A stretch of 64,000 bases of DNA from CAYMPW01 sp964392725 (GCA_964392725.1 CAYMPW010000005.1:1-64000); one strand, 5' to 3'; positions 1 through 8,523 are shown, counted from the stretch's first letter. The notes: a model not told the origin generated them from the letters alone. Numbers and translations: made by a program.

Positions 1-55
1 ACCCTTGGCCGCTCGATTAAGAGTCGAGCGCTCTACCTAGCTGAGCTACAGGCCC
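1..55 (-). tRNA. tRNA-Lys (anticodon CTT), cut by the window edge
   Basis: Read on the minus strand, the acceptor 5' end (GGGCC) begins at 55. A D-arm with the usual AGCTCAG..GGTAGAGC pattern follows, then a 5-bp anticodon stem (CTCGA/TCGAG) closing the loop CTCTTAA, which places anticodon CTT at 21-19. The variable region, T-arm and acceptor 3' half lie left of position 1. It decodes AAG lysine codons. Confidence 0.93.
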
Positions 56-79
56 ACAATTCTCCCAATCACCTTTTGC

Positions 80-89
80 TTAATAAAGG
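80..89 (-). promoter_or_regulatory. Probable TATA box of the tRNA-Lys gene
   Basis: On the minus strand an AT-rich element (CTTTATTAAG) is centred about 30 nt before the tRNA 5' end, the normal distance for an archaeal TATA box giving a short 5' leader that RNase P would remove. Confidence 0.45.
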
Positions 90-183
90 TTAGCCAAAAT
101 TTAAACTCATTCCAGTTCTATTTTTTTGAAATAAGTGTAACTTCGCCCATTTTATAGTATGTGCACACAACCTGTGTAGCGAC

Positions 184-205
184 AAATATAATATGGTGGA
201 ACCAT
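184..205 (+). promoter_or_regulatory. TATA box and short inverted repeat before the CBS gene
   Basis: AAATATAAT at 185-193 is centred about 28 nt before the start codon at 217, so the mRNA is probably leaderless. Directly behind it an inverted repeat ATGGT-GGA-ACCAT spans 193-205, between TATA and the expected transcription start, where a bound repressor would block polymerase. The TATA call rests on spacing; the operator idea is inference. Confidence 0.4.
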
Positions 206-216
206 TTTAGGAAATT

Positions 217-696
217 ATGGCCCAGTTAAGAGTGAGAGATCTCATGACCACTCAGTTGGTTACGCTCAAACCCACAACCACCGTTAGACAGGCAACAATC
301 AAGTTCGCCGTGGATAATATTTCAGGTGCACCTGTTGTAGACGGAAAGAATCATCTTGTCGGTATTCTTAGTGAAAACGATATTTTGGGTATGATTGTAG
401 AGCAGCAGGCAAAACTGGGCATGGATCCTGCACTCTATATGTTGGCTTGTCCCATGGATGATGTCATCGAAGATGAAGAGGTACGTCAAGTATCCAAACA
501 GATTTCTGAAATGACAATCGATAAAATCATGACAACAGATGTTGTTACAACAACACCCGACAGTACCGTTATGGATACCCTTAGGGTCATGATCGATAAA
601 GGCATCAACAGAGTTCCAGTATTGGAACGCGGAGTTCTTGTAGGAATTGTTTCCCGCGGGGACGTTATCTTCTCGATTTACAGAAGAAAGGTGTGA
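217..696 (+). CDS. Tandem CBS-domain protein
   Basis: A 159-residue protein made of two CBS repeats, about residues 5-62 and 100-157. Each begins with a V-x-D-x-M-T/I-x-x-M-T-T-type segment and contains the G-(I/V)-x-x-x-P-V core followed by a G-I-(L/V)-S-x-x-D-(I/V) strand. A CBS pair normally binds adenine nucleotides or similar ligands and regulates a partner; no catalytic domain is attached, so the partner is unknown. The next gene starts 7 nt downstream and is probably co-transcribed. Family assignment is secure, function is not. Confidence 0.9.
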   Translation: MAQLRVRDLMTTQLVTLKPTTTVRQATIKFAVDNISGAPVVDGKNHLVGILSENDILGMIVEQQAKLGMDPALYMLACPMDDVIEDEEVRQVSKQISEMTIDKIMTTDVVTTTPDSTVMDTLRVMIDKGINRVPVLERGVLVGIVSRGDVIFSIYRRKV

Positions 697-703
697 CCTC
701 GTA

Positions 704-1459
704 ATGTTGGAGGCCCACGTCATCGCAAGTGGAAGCGACGGCAATTGTACCGTAATCCAATGTGATGATTATGCTATAATGATCGATGCGGGATTAAGTT
801 GTAAGCGTTTAATGTCTCTTATGGAGACTGCTTCCGTGGATTCTTCACTAATTAAATCCATTCTTATTACTCACGAGCATTCGGATCACGTCATTGGAGC
901 CGGACCGACTGCACGTTTTCTTAACATTCCGATAATGTGTAATGAAAACACACATTCTCAATGGGATTTTGGAAAAGTGGATTACAAACCATTCAAAACT
1001 CTGGGAAATTTTAACCTGGGTCCTTTGAATATTACACCACTCCCCACATCCCACAATGCGGCAGAACCGAACGCGTTCCTTGTGGAAGCGGATGGTCAGA
1101 AGATTTTATTGGCTACCGATACAGGGGTTTTAACATTCCCTGTTAAAGAAGCATTGAAAGAAGCTGATGTTGCGATAATCGAATCCAATTATGACAGTAA
1201 AATGTTGGCAAACGGACCATATCCTCCAAGTTTGAAGAAACACATCGCGGGAGATACGGGACACTTATCCAATGTTGATTGTGCTACCGCAATCAACAAT
1301 TGTTATGATGGTAAAAAGAAAATATTTTTGGCACATCTTAGCAAAAAGAACAACACTCCTGATGTAGCAAGAGAAACAGTTTCTCAAATAACAGGAATAA
1401 AAAGATTCAATATCGATTGTCTTGAATTTCAGGGTGATACGCGTACAATTAGATTGTAG
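704..1459 (+). CDS. WalJ/YycJ-like metallo-beta-lactamase-fold hydrolase
   Basis: A 251-residue metal-dependent hydrolase. The metal-binding THEHSDH motif is at 56-62; a later PTSHN histidine, an ATDTG aspartate segment, and the SNYDSKML..GPYP and GHLSN signatures match the WalJ/YycJ branch, whose bacterial members are linked to DNA ends and cell-wall control. The start at 704 was preferred to an upstream in-frame TTG because it follows an AGGTGTGA ribosome site and family alignment begins here. It ends in TAG, the only such stop in the window, with TGA two codons later. Its 3' end overlaps convergent gins51 by 11 bp. Substrate unknown. Confidence 0.85.
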   Translation: MLEAHVIASGSDGNCTVIQCDDYAIMIDAGLSCKRLMSLMETASVDSSLIKSILITHEHSDHVIGAGPTARFLNIPIMCNENTHSQWDFGKVDYKPFKTLGNFNLGPLNITPLPTSHNAAEPNAFLVEADGQKILLATDTGVLTFPVKEALKEADVAIIESNYDSKMLANGPYPPSLKKHIAGDTGHLSNVDCATAINNCYDGKKKIFLAHLSKKNNTPDVARETVSQITGIKRFNIDCLEFQGDTRTIRL

Positions 1460-2300
1460 GCGTGATGCGTACAGCTTTTTCACCGGATATCAAGGCTTCA
1501 GCCATTATCGAGGGCATAACAACGATATCCTCTTTCTTGAGTGAATAATCTTTTTCAGGTCCTGAAAAAGTGGGAAGATCCTCAAGAATACGAATGACCC
1601 AGTTTGATGTTTCAGGTTCATCTTCTGTTTTTTCATCGATATACTCTTCGGTTTCTGTAATGACCGGTTCTTCGATGTTTTCTTCTGCAATAACGTCTGG
1701 AATGTCTTCAGGCATTCCTTCTGGTATTTCTGCAGGTTCATCAAGGGGAAATTCTTCGGTAACTTCATCCATTTCCAAATCTTGTTCTTCTATGGGTTCC
1801 GGACCATCATCGACAGGAATGTCTGCCAAAGTAGGTTCACGAACCGGAACCAATTTAGGTGTTTCAGGCTCTGCAGCATCGATTTCTGGTACGGTGTAGT
1901 TATGTTTGCCTCTGAGTCTGTTCAAGATATCGATATGTTTTTTAGATGATTCTAAAATTTCGTTAAAATATTCTTTCTCTTCAGGTGTGAGTTTATCTAC
2001 AAAAACATCCGCACCCTTTGCGCTTCTTAATGCAAGGCTGGACACTTTTTGCATTCTGAGCTCAACGATTTCGGTACTTATCTGACGAATGTGTTTTCTA
2101 CGCTGATTTGCACCTTCACAGATAATTGAGTCAGGATCCTTTCCTACCTGTTTTTCATACTCTTTCGAAGCAGATGTAAGAAGATTTGCCATAGCTTTGT
2201 ACAAGTCCCTTCTGGCATCGGATAGCGTTGCGGATTTCTTCTCTACACGATATGCAGAGGTAAGATCTTCGAATGTCATAGGTTCCGACGGTGGACTCAT
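1449..2300 (-). CDS. gins51: Archaeal GINS subunit Gins51
   Basis: A subunit of the GINS complex that joins Cdc45/GAN and MCM in the replicative helicase. Helical A-domain about residues 10-125, then a long Asp/Glu/Pro-rich linker (about 130-225), then the small B-domain (about 230-283) with its L-K-K-E-D-I-V-V-M-P core. This A-linker-B order is the Gins51 (Sld5/Psf1-like) type. Many Thermoplasmata have only this subunit and are thought to build a homotetramer; no Gins23 is seen here. ATG 2300 is taken over TTG 2303 because a TATA element lies about 25 nt upstream, suggesting a leaderless mRNA. Confidence 0.87.
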   Translation of the reverse strand: MSPPSEPMTFEDLTSAYRVEKKSATLSDARRDLYKAMANLLTSASKEYEKQVGKDPDSIICEGANQRRKHIRQISTEIVELRMQKVSSLALRSAKGADVFVDKLTPEEKEYFNEILESSKKHIDILNRLRGKHNYTVPEIDAAEPETPKLVPVREPTLADIPVDDGPEPIEEQDLEMDEVTEEFPLDEPAEIPEGMPEDIPDVIAEENIEEPVITETEEYIDEKTEDEPETSNWVIRILEDLPTFSGPEKDYSLKKEDIVVMPSIMAEALISGEKAVRITPTI

Positions 2301-2320
2301 CAAAACACCAACACCCTGTC

Positions 2321-2330
2321 GATATTTAGC
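2321..2330 (-). promoter_or_regulatory. TATA box of gins51
   Basis: On the minus strand GCTAAATATC is centred 25 nt before ATG 2300. The interval 2301-2513 between the divergent genes otherwise holds only AT-rich DNA and the promoter of the next operon; I see no other gene in it. Confidence 0.45.
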
Positions 2331-2513
2331 CGTTCCCTATAGTGGCTTTTACAAACCATTTTTCAGGTATGCATTTTTTGACAATATGTATTCAGAACGT
2401 ATTCTGTTTTGAGAAACACTCGATTAATCACAACAACAATCATTTTCAGGATTTTTTTCAATTTTACAAAAGCTCACTAATGGGTTTAATACAATGATTT
2501 GCGATTAGCATTT

Positions 2514-2810
2514 ATGAAAATGTCCGATGTAGTCCGTTCGGTTCCCGATGGCACGGAAATAGAACTGTTGGTTTCCCCACGTTCCAACAGAGCGGGCCCG
2601 GAAGGATTCGACGAGTGGAGAAAAAGGTTAATTTTCAGAGTAAAAGCACCCCCTTTGGATGGTCGTGCAAATAAAGAAATCGAATCGCATATGAAAGATA
2701 TTACCGGTTTCAAATCAGAGGTTATCCGTGGGCATACAGATCGTCAAAAGACAGTATTGGTGTTCGGCCCCGAAGATCAAGTGTCAAAGGCATTAGAGGA
2801 TTATCAATGA
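2514..2810 (+). CDS. DUF167 (YggU/UPF0235) family protein
   Basis: A 98-residue protein of the DUF167 fold, recognised by the V-K-A-P-P-L-D-G-R-A-N-K-E segment and the S-x-V-x-R-G-H-x-x-R-x-K end. The biochemical role of the family is unresolved. ATG 2514 was chosen because a TATA-like element (TTTAATACA, about 2485-2493) lies about 25 nt upstream; ATG 2520 is also possible and the upstream TTG 2499 is unlikely. It heads a coupled operon: its stop overlaps the next start by 4 nt (ATGA). Confidence 0.82.
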   Translation: MKMSDVVRSVPDGTEIELLVSPRSNRAGPEGFDEWRKRLIFRVKAPPLDGRANKEIESHMKDITGFKSEVIRGHTDRQKTVLVFGPEDQVSKALEDYQ

Positions 2811-3841
2811 ACGAAGAAGAACGTCTGGAACAGTTCGAAGAATTGATTTCCGAACTTCGAGAGGTGTCAAAAGATTCGATAATTCTTTTGGAAGGCCGTA
2901 AAGATCGCAAAGCAATGGCATATTTCGGAATCGAAGGATCAACATTTGCAGTTCAACAGGAAGGGGGGCCGGTAAAAGCCGCAGAGGCCGTATCAAAGTC
3001 GGGTCTTCCTGCTATTATTCTTACGGATTGGGATACGCGCGGAAATCAAATTGCCGAACAACTGTCGGAACAATTATCTGCATTATGCTTAGAATTTGAT
3101 TTATCATATCGCGCAAAATTACGTGCGTTGAGTAAAAAAGACGTCAAAGATATCGAATCTTTACCTTCAATGCATGAAAGACTTAGTGCAAATTATGGCC
3201 CCGGAGGAAGAGGCTTATCATATAGGTTAGCATATACGGATGTAATGTCCGGATGTTTTATCGTATTCGAAGGAATAGATGGAACAGGCAAATCCACTGC
3301 CTGTAAAGCCGTATCCGACTATTTTCAGTTAAAAGGTCGTAAAACGCATCCCACTGCCGAACCTACAAAAGACGAAATCGGTATGTTTATCCGCGAAGGC
3401 AGGGTAAAAAACATAACACAGGAAGCAGAATCTCTTCTTTTTACCGCGGACCGTGCAGTTCACACATCACGTATCATTGAAATGCGCGAATCTGGAACTA
3501 TGGTTCTGTGCGACAGATACTATCCGTCGACAATCGCATATCAATCTGCAAAACTCAAAGGTTCGTGTATGGACAGGGATTGGTTATGGAAAATTAATGA
3601 ACCGATTATTTCCGAACCCGATATTACATTCATTTTAGATATGGATCCGGAAAAAACTCTGGAACGCGTGGATTTACGCGGTGAAAAGAGCAAATTCGAG
3701 GAATTGGATTATTTGAAAGAAGTCCGCTCCAATTACCTGCGTTTGGCAGAAGAAAAAGGTTACAAGATAATTGATGCTTCGCGCTCTCCCGAAGATGTCG
3801 CGACCGAGATTATCGCTATCATTGAAAATATGGGGATTTGA
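2807..3841 (+). CDS. tmk: Toprim domain fused to thymidylate kinase
   Basis: One 344-residue frame carries two proteins usually made separately. Residues about 20-125 are a small archaeal Toprim domain with the conserved Glu (L-L-E-G, E29) and DxD (D74, D76) that bind metal. Residues about 150-344 are dTMP kinase: P-loop EGIDGTGKS at 155-163, a C-D-R-Y segment near 230 and a basic lid region. dTMP kinase makes dTDP for DNA synthesis; the Toprim partner activity is unknown. There is no stop between the domains, though ATG 3244 at the junction could restart translation. It overlaps the flanking genes on both sides, indicating translational coupling. Confidence 0.88.
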   Translation: MNEEERLEQFEELISELREVSKDSIILLEGRKDRKAMAYFGIEGSTFAVQQEGGPVKAAEAVSKSGLPAIILTDWDTRGNQIAEQLSEQLSALCLEFDLSYRAKLRALSKKDVKDIESLPSMHERLSANYGPGGRGLSYRLAYTDVMSGCFIVFEGIDGTGKSTACKAVSDYFQLKGRKTHPTAEPTKDEIGMFIREGRVKNITQEAESLLFTADRAVHTSRIIEMRESGTMVLCDRYYPSTIAYQSAKLKGSCMDRDWLWKINEPIISEPDITFILDMDPEKTLERVDLRGEKSKFEELDYLKEVRSNYLRLAEEKGYKIIDASRSPEDVATEIIAIIENMGI

Positions 3842-3843
3842 TT

Positions 3844-5028
3844 ATGCATCCTGCTGAAGAAATATATTGTGAAAAAAGCAACAAATTGAGGGGAAAAACA
3901 ATCGTAATGGGTATAACCGGAAGCATTGCAGCAACAGAATGCTTCTCGACTATACGTGAACTTATCCGTCACGGTGCAAAGATCATTCCTGTAATGTCGG
4001 AAGCTGCCTGCGATCTCGTAGCTCCCAATGCAATCGAATTCGCGTGTGGTATTCCTCCGATAACAAAGCTTACCGGTCAAACCGAACACATCAAATGGAT
4101 GGGATCAAACGAAGCAGATATGTTTTTGATTTATCCCGCAACCGCAAACACAATTTCAAAAATCGCAAACGGAATCGACGATGGCCCGGTAACTTCTATG
4201 GCAACCGTCGCAATCGGAAACGGAATTCCCGTAGCAATCGCACCCGCGATGCATGAGGCAATGTTCAAGAACCCTGCAGTTGCGCAAAACGTTGAAACTT
4301 TGAAGAAATGGGGCGTAAGTATGATCGGCCCATACTCAGACGGAGTACGTGCAAAAGTGGCATCCAGAGACGCAATCGTTGCCTGGGTTTTCAAATCATT
4401 ATCAAAAGACGATCTCAAAGGAAAGCGCATCTTAGTAATAGGAGGCCGTAGTGAAGAACCATTGGATTCTATGAGAATTATCACTAATCGTTCCACAGGA
4501 ATCATGGCCGTCGCATTGGTAATGCGTGCGTTCGAGCGTGGAGCGGAAGTGGACTTTTGGATGGGTGGTTGCAATACACCTCTTCCCGATTATATCCCAA
4601 CACGTCGTTTTGCAACAGTTGCAGAATTGATTAAAATGTCTGATGGAATCAATCATGATGTTGTAATCGTGCCTGCTGCATTAGCAGACTTCTCACCCGA
4701 AGAAACATATGAGGGTAAAATTCCAAGTGATATGTCTTGCGATATTCACTTTAATCCTGTTCCAAAGCTTCTTCCGATTATTCGCGGTAAGTGTGACAAA
4801 GTAATTGGATTCAAGGCCGAATCCGGTCTTTCATCAGATGGACTTGTTGAAAAAGCAAGAAGTCGCATGGATGAGTATGGAATTAGTGCGGTCGTAGCAA
4901 ACGATATCGATGTATCTGGAAAATCATCTACATCTGCGATATTGGTATCTTCTGAAGATGCCGTACCTCTTGTGGGATCAAAAATGGACGTTTCCAATAA
5001 AATACTGGATTTCGCGGCTAAATTATGA
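3844..5028 (+). CDS. coaBC: CoaBC, phosphopantothenoylcysteine decarboxylase/synthetase
   Basis: Bifunctional coenzyme A enzyme of 394 residues. The N-terminal flavin decarboxylase (CoaC, to about 190) shows G-I-T-G-S-I-A, the T-E-H-I histidine and a PAMHEAMF loop, where His replaces the Asn of bacterial PxMNxxMW, as I recall for other archaea. The C-terminal synthetase (CoaB, from about 195) has the G-G-R-S-E-E-P-L-D..R-I-I-T-N-R-S-T-G nucleotide site. ATG 3844 was preferred to TTG 3838, which overlaps the tmk stop. It overlaps pantoate kinase by 4 nt, so two CoA steps are coupled. Confidence 0.93.
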   Translation: MHPAEEIYCEKSNKLRGKTIVMGITGSIAATECFSTIRELIRHGAKIIPVMSEAACDLVAPNAIEFACGIPPITKLTGQTEHIKWMGSNEADMFLIYPATANTISKIANGIDDGPVTSMATVAIGNGIPVAIAPAMHEAMFKNPAVAQNVETLKKWGVSMIGPYSDGVRAKVASRDAIVAWVFKSLSKDDLKGKRILVIGGRSEEPLDSMRIITNRSTGIMAVALVMRAFERGAEVDFWMGGCNTPLPDYIPTRRFATVAELIKMSDGINHDVVIVPAALADFSPEETYEGKIPSDMSCDIHFNPVPKLLPIIRGKCDKVIGFKAESGLSSDGLVEKARSRMDEYGISAVVANDIDVSGKSSTSAILVSSEDAVPLVGSKMDVSNKILDFAAKL

Positions 5029-5885
5029 TTTCAGCATATTGTCCGGGACACATAACGTGTTTTTTCCAACCATCGTTATCCGATAAACCAGAGAAATCCG
5101 GATCCCGTGGAGCGGGAATAAAGATTTCGGCAGGAACCGAAGTTTCAATGGAATTCAGAGACGATGGAAATTTTATCGCTACGATGGATGGAAAACCCGC
5201 AGACGTGCCTGTTACAAGGCGTACGGCAGAGATTCTTGCTCCTGGACAGGGAATGGATGTAATCATAACAAACTACCTTCCTGTAGGTCAGGGATTCGGC
5301 ACCAGTGCTTCCGGATCCATAGCATTGGCAATGTGTATATGTGAAAAATTAAACATTCCAAAAGAAAAAGGATATTTTGCGGCACACGTGGCAGAAGTGG
5401 AACGTGGAGGAGGATTGGGAGATGTAGATGCAATAATGCAAAACGGGCATCAGCCCGTTAGGGTAGAACCTGGTTTGTATCCAATTGGAAAAACAATCGA
5501 TACGGGCATTGTTTTTTCCAGTCTTTCATTAGCTGTTTTTTCCGGTCCCTTGAATACAGGAAGCGTACTCAAAAATCCACAAATCATGGAAAGTGTTTCT
5601 TCTACAGGAAAAGATGTTGTCAACAAGTATTTAGAGGATCCCACCGAGGAAAAATTGTTTGAACTTTCCAATATTTTTTCACGATCCGCAGGATTGGAAA
5701 CAGACCAAATATCCAATGCAATTTTAAAGTTAAAAGAAAAGGGATTTCATGCAGGGATGTGTATGCTGGGTCATAGTATTTTTACTGATGCTCCCGAAGA
5801 TATTCTCAAAGCATCTGTACCTGATGCGGAAATTTATTCCTGCAGTTCATACGGGGATTCCGCAAAGATCATTCGTAGAGCGTAA
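5025..5885 (+). CDS. Pantoate kinase (GHMP family)
   Basis: A 286-residue GHMP-fold kinase. The glycine/serine-rich ATP loop V-G-Q-G-F-G-T-S-A-S-G-S is at 87-98, and the N-terminal A-Y-C-P-G-H-I-T segment is typical of archaeal pantoate kinase, which with phosphopantothenate synthetase replaces the bacterial pantothenate route to CoA. Its ATGA overlap with coaBC supports that pathway. The phosphopantothenate synthetase partner is not in this window. The 3' end overlaps the convergent DUF357 gene by 17 bp. Confidence 0.87.
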   Translation: MISAYCPGHITCFFQPSLSDKPEKSGSRGAGIKISAGTEVSMEFRDDGNFIATMDGKPADVPVTRRTAEILAPGQGMDVIITNYLPVGQGFGTSASGSIALAMCICEKLNIPKEKGYFAAHVAEVERGGGLGDVDAIMQNGHQPVRVEPGLYPIGKTIDTGIVFSSLSLAVFSGPLNTGSVLKNPQIMESVSSTGKDVVNKYLEDPTEEKLFELSNIFSRSAGLETDQISNAILKLKEKGFHAGMCMLGHSIFTDAPEDILKASVPDAEIYSCSSYGDSAKIIRRA

Positions 5886-6162
5886 ACAATTGATCGTCGC
5901 CGTCGCAATCAAACAATCCGATTCTAGCACCGCAATCAATCCATCCATGTGAATAATTCACGGCAGCAAAAGCGGTTACGAGGTCTCCAGTTTCTCTAAA
6001 ATGTTTGGCATCGCTGTAGTATGCATTTGCCATTTCAAGGAAACTGTCTGCAAGTTTTCTGTTGTATGATCTTTCAGGTGCCGCAATCTTGATTTTTGCT
6101 AAAGCACGTGCCGTGATATCCAAATATCTGTCTATTTTTTCGTCGGTTACAACATTCTGCAT
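5869..6162 (-). CDS. DUF357 family protein
   Basis: A 97-residue, mainly helical protein with the N-terminal D-E-K-I-D-R-Y-L-D-I-T segment and the A-x-x-Y-x-x-D-A-K-H-F core with a C-terminal Y-S-H-G-W-I-D-C-G motif. This matches archaeal DUF357, a short two-helix domain of unknown function. It is divergent from prs and converges on the pantoate kinase gene with a 17-bp overlap, so it is probably monocistronic. Confidence 0.8.
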   Translation of the reverse strand: MQNVVTDEKIDRYLDITARALAKIKIAAPERSYNRKLADSFLEMANAYYSDAKHFRETGDLVTAFAAVNYSHGWIDCGARIGLFDCDGDDQLFTLYE

Positions 6163-6204
6163 TTTCGCACCAATCCGATGATGCGATACCCCAATATAGG
6201 TTTA

Positions 6205-6262
6205 ACCGCTCGCGCCCGCGCTTGCGTTAAGGTTAAAGTAGGGGAACGATTATCGAAATACC
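6205..6262 (+). promoter_or_regulatory. prs promoter region with CG-rich box
   Basis: An alternating-CG stretch (6209-6225) sits just upstream of an AT-rich element (GGTTAAAGTA, 6231-6240), the best TATA candidate, centred about 27 nt before the prs start. The box-then-TATA order recurs at other promoters in this window. Confidence 0.4.
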
Positions 6263-7120
6263 ATGATAGTAGTTGGCGGTTCTTCCTCCAGATTTTTAGC
6301 GAACGATTTGGCGACAGCTTTGAAATGCGAATGTGTTCAGGCTGCCTCCACAAGATTCCCCGACGGAGAATGTTACACACGTATCGATGCTGAAACTTTG
6401 GACGATGATGTGATTATTGTTCAGAACACTTACCCAGATGAAAATATGGTCGAGATGTTTTTGATTCAGGATGCGGTTAGAAGAATGGGTGCAAAGAAAA
6501 TAACCTTGGTTATCCCCTATTTTGGATATGCTAGACAGGATCGTATTTTCAAACCCGGTGAGCCCGAATCCGCAAAAGTCATGGCTAAACACTTGGCAAT
6601 GGAATGTGACCGCGTAATTACTGTTGACATTCACAAAGAAACCGTACTCAATCATTTTGGCTGTCCTTCTAAAGATGTGAAAGCTGCAGAAGCTATCGCC
6701 GAGTACTTCAAAAACAAAAACATTGATTTGGTTTTGGCACCTGACATAGGAGCCGCAGACCGTGCAAAGGATGTTGGAACCAGAATGGGCGTAGATTACG
6801 ACCACTTGGAAAAAGTCAGACTTTCAGGCGTAGATGTTAAAATTGCACCCGCTAAAATGGACTGCAACGGTAAAAACGTCCTTATCGTCGACGATATCAT
6901 TGCAACCGGCGGAACAATTATTGCAGCAACCGAACAGCTTAAAGAAGCAGGTGCAGCAAGCGTTACCGTAGCATGCACTCACGGTGTATTCGTAAACAAT
7001 GCAATCGAAAGATTGACCGGCAGCAACCTTGACGGTGTTCTTTGCTGTAACACATTGGAAAACAAAGTTTCCCACATTTCCGTTGCCAACGTATTGGCAA
7101 AAGCAATTCTTGAGTGGTGA
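6263..7120 (+). CDS. prs: Ribose-phosphate pyrophosphokinase
   Basis: Makes PRPP from ribose 5-phosphate and ATP for purine, pyrimidine, NAD and amino-acid synthesis. The 285-residue protein is of archaeal length. It shows the R-F-P-D-G-E nucleotide segment near 30, the Y-F-G-Y-A-R-Q-D-R loop near 92-100, the V-D-I-H metal histidine, and the PRPP-binding loop V-D-D-I-I-A-T-G-G-T near 211-220. A spacing-compatible TATA suggests a leaderless mRNA. It is followed within a few nucleotides by proS. PRPP use connects it with the pur genes and nadC in this window. Confidence 0.96.
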   Translation: MIVVGGSSSRFLANDLATALKCECVQAASTRFPDGECYTRIDAETLDDDVIIVQNTYPDENMVEMFLIQDAVRRMGAKKITLVIPYFGYARQDRIFKPGEPESAKVMAKHLAMECDRVITVDIHKETVLNHFGCPSKDVKAAEAIAEYFKNKNIDLVLAPDIGAADRAKDVGTRMGVDYDHLEKVRLSGVDVKIAPAKMDCNGKNVLIVDDIIATGGTIIAATEQLKEAGAASVTVACTHGVFVNNAIERLTGSNLDGVLCCNTLENKVSHISVANVLAKAILEW

Positions 7121-7125
7121 ATTCA

Positions 7126-8523
7126 ATGGAAAAAGATGAGAACTTCGGAGATTGGTACAACGAAATCGTTGAAAAAGCGAATTTATCCGACAAAAGATAT
7201 CCAATCAAAGGAATGAATGTCTGGACAGCCTACGGCTGGAAAATCATGAGATTTATTGACACATACATTCGTCAGGAATTGGATGCAACAGATCACGATG
7301 AAGTTTGTTTCCCTCTTTTAATTCCGGAAACCGAATTCAAAAAAGAGAAAGACCACATCAAAGGATTCGATTCGGAAGTTTATTGGGTTACCCACGCAGG
7401 ACTCAACGAACTCGATGTCAGATTGGTTGTTAGACCTACAAGCGAAACAGCAATGTATCCAATGTTTGCACTTTGGGTAAGATCCCATCAAGACCTTCCT
7501 TTGAAAGTGTATCAACTTGTCAACACATTCCGTTACGAGACAAAACAGACACGTTCTTTCATACGTGTTCGTGAAATTCACTTCTTTGAATCACACACAT
7601 GTCACGAATCCGAAGAAGACGCACAGAAACAGGTCGAAGAAGATTTCGTAATTCTCGAAAAGATTGCAGAAAAACTCTGTCTTCCTTATTCACTTCTTGT
7701 TCGTACCGAGTGGGACAAGTTCCCCGGAGCGCACTACACTGTTGGAATCGACACAACAATGCCCAATGGTAGAACATTACAGATAGGTTCGATTCACCAC
7801 TACAGAACAAACTTCTCGGTTCCGTACGAAATCACATTTGAAGATGATGATGGACAGCACAAACATGTACATCAGACCACATTCGGTATGAGTGAACGTT
7901 TGCTCGGTGCAGTCATCGGAGTTCATGGAGACGATAAAGGATTGGTTATGCCTCCCGCAATCGCTCCTTTCCAGGTAGTTCTTATTCCTATTCTTTCCAA
8001 GAACAATACGGAAGAGGTTATGGAAGCCTGTAAAAACATTACAAAAGTTCTTGCAGACAGCGGAATCCGCATAAAACTCGATGACAGGGACGACAGACCC
8101 GGAAGTAAATTCTACGACTGGGAAATTAAAGGTGTTCCACTCCGTCTCGAAGTTGGCGGAAGAGATATCGAAAACAATGTCGTATCTTTTGCAAGGCGTG
8201 ATAGTGGAGAGAAAGGTACAATTTCACTCGATAACCTTGCCGATGGAGTCAAACTTGTTTTGAACGTAATTGCTGAAGACATGTATGCCAAAGCAAAATC
8301 CATTCAACAAGGGGCAATTCAGGAAATCGAATCTCTCGATGATATTCCTGAGAAAGTACTCAGACTCGGATGGTGCGGTTGCGAAGAATGCGGACACATA
8401 ATCGAAGATAAATTCGATCTCAAATTGCTCGGAACTCCATACACACCCGAAAATTACTCCGGAAAATGTGTTGTATGCGGCAAACCCGCAGATAAACCCG
8501 CTTACGTCGCTCGTTCGATGTAA
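7126..8523 (+). CDS. proS: Prolyl-tRNA synthetase, archaeal/eukaryotic type
   Basis: Class II synthetase charging tRNA-Pro, 465 residues. Motif 2 (F-R-Y-E-T-K..T-R-S-F-I-R-V-R-E) and the P-T-S-E-T segment are clear, and the C-terminus carries the zinc site typical of the archaeal form (cysteines of C-G-C-E-E-C-G-H and C-V-V-C-G-K). The bacterial editing insert is absent. ATG 7126 was chosen over the upstream GTG codons overlapping the end of prs. Located 5 nt after prs, so co-transcribed, and followed by a strong hairpin. Confidence 0.95.
   Translation: MEKDENFGDWYNEIVEKANLSDKRYPIKGMNVWTAYGWKIMRFIDTYIRQELDATDHDEVCFPLLIPETEFKKEKDHIKGFDSEVYWVTHAGLNELDVRLVVRPTSETAMYPMFALWVRSHQDLPLKVYQLVNTFRYETKQTRSFIRVREIHFFESHTCHESEEDAQKQVEEDFVILEKIAEKLCLPYSLLVRTEWDKFPGAHYTVGIDTTMPNGRTLQIGSIHHYRTNFSVPYEITFEDDDGQHKHVHQTTFGMSERLLGAVIGVHGDDKGLVMPPAIAPFQVVLIPILSKNNTEEVMEACKNITKVLADSGIRIKLDDRDDRPGSKFYDWEIKGVPLRLEVGGRDIENNVVSFARRDSGEKGTISLDNLADGVKLVLNVIAEDMYAKAKSIQQGAIQEIESLDDIPEKVLRLGWCGCEECGHIIEDKFDLKLLGTPYTPENYSGKCVVCGKPADKPAYVARSM

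Noticed and set aside
1570..1899. A serine-rich 109-codon frame opposite gins51
   Set aside because: It is the mirror of the Glu/Asp/Pro-rich Gins51 linker (GAA/GAT read backward gives Ser codons) and has no ribosome site or promoter.
6296..6805. A 169-codon frame opposite prs
   Set aside because: The plus strand encodes a full, motif-complete PRPP synthetase; the reverse frame is cysteine- and phenylalanine-rich with no recognisable domain.
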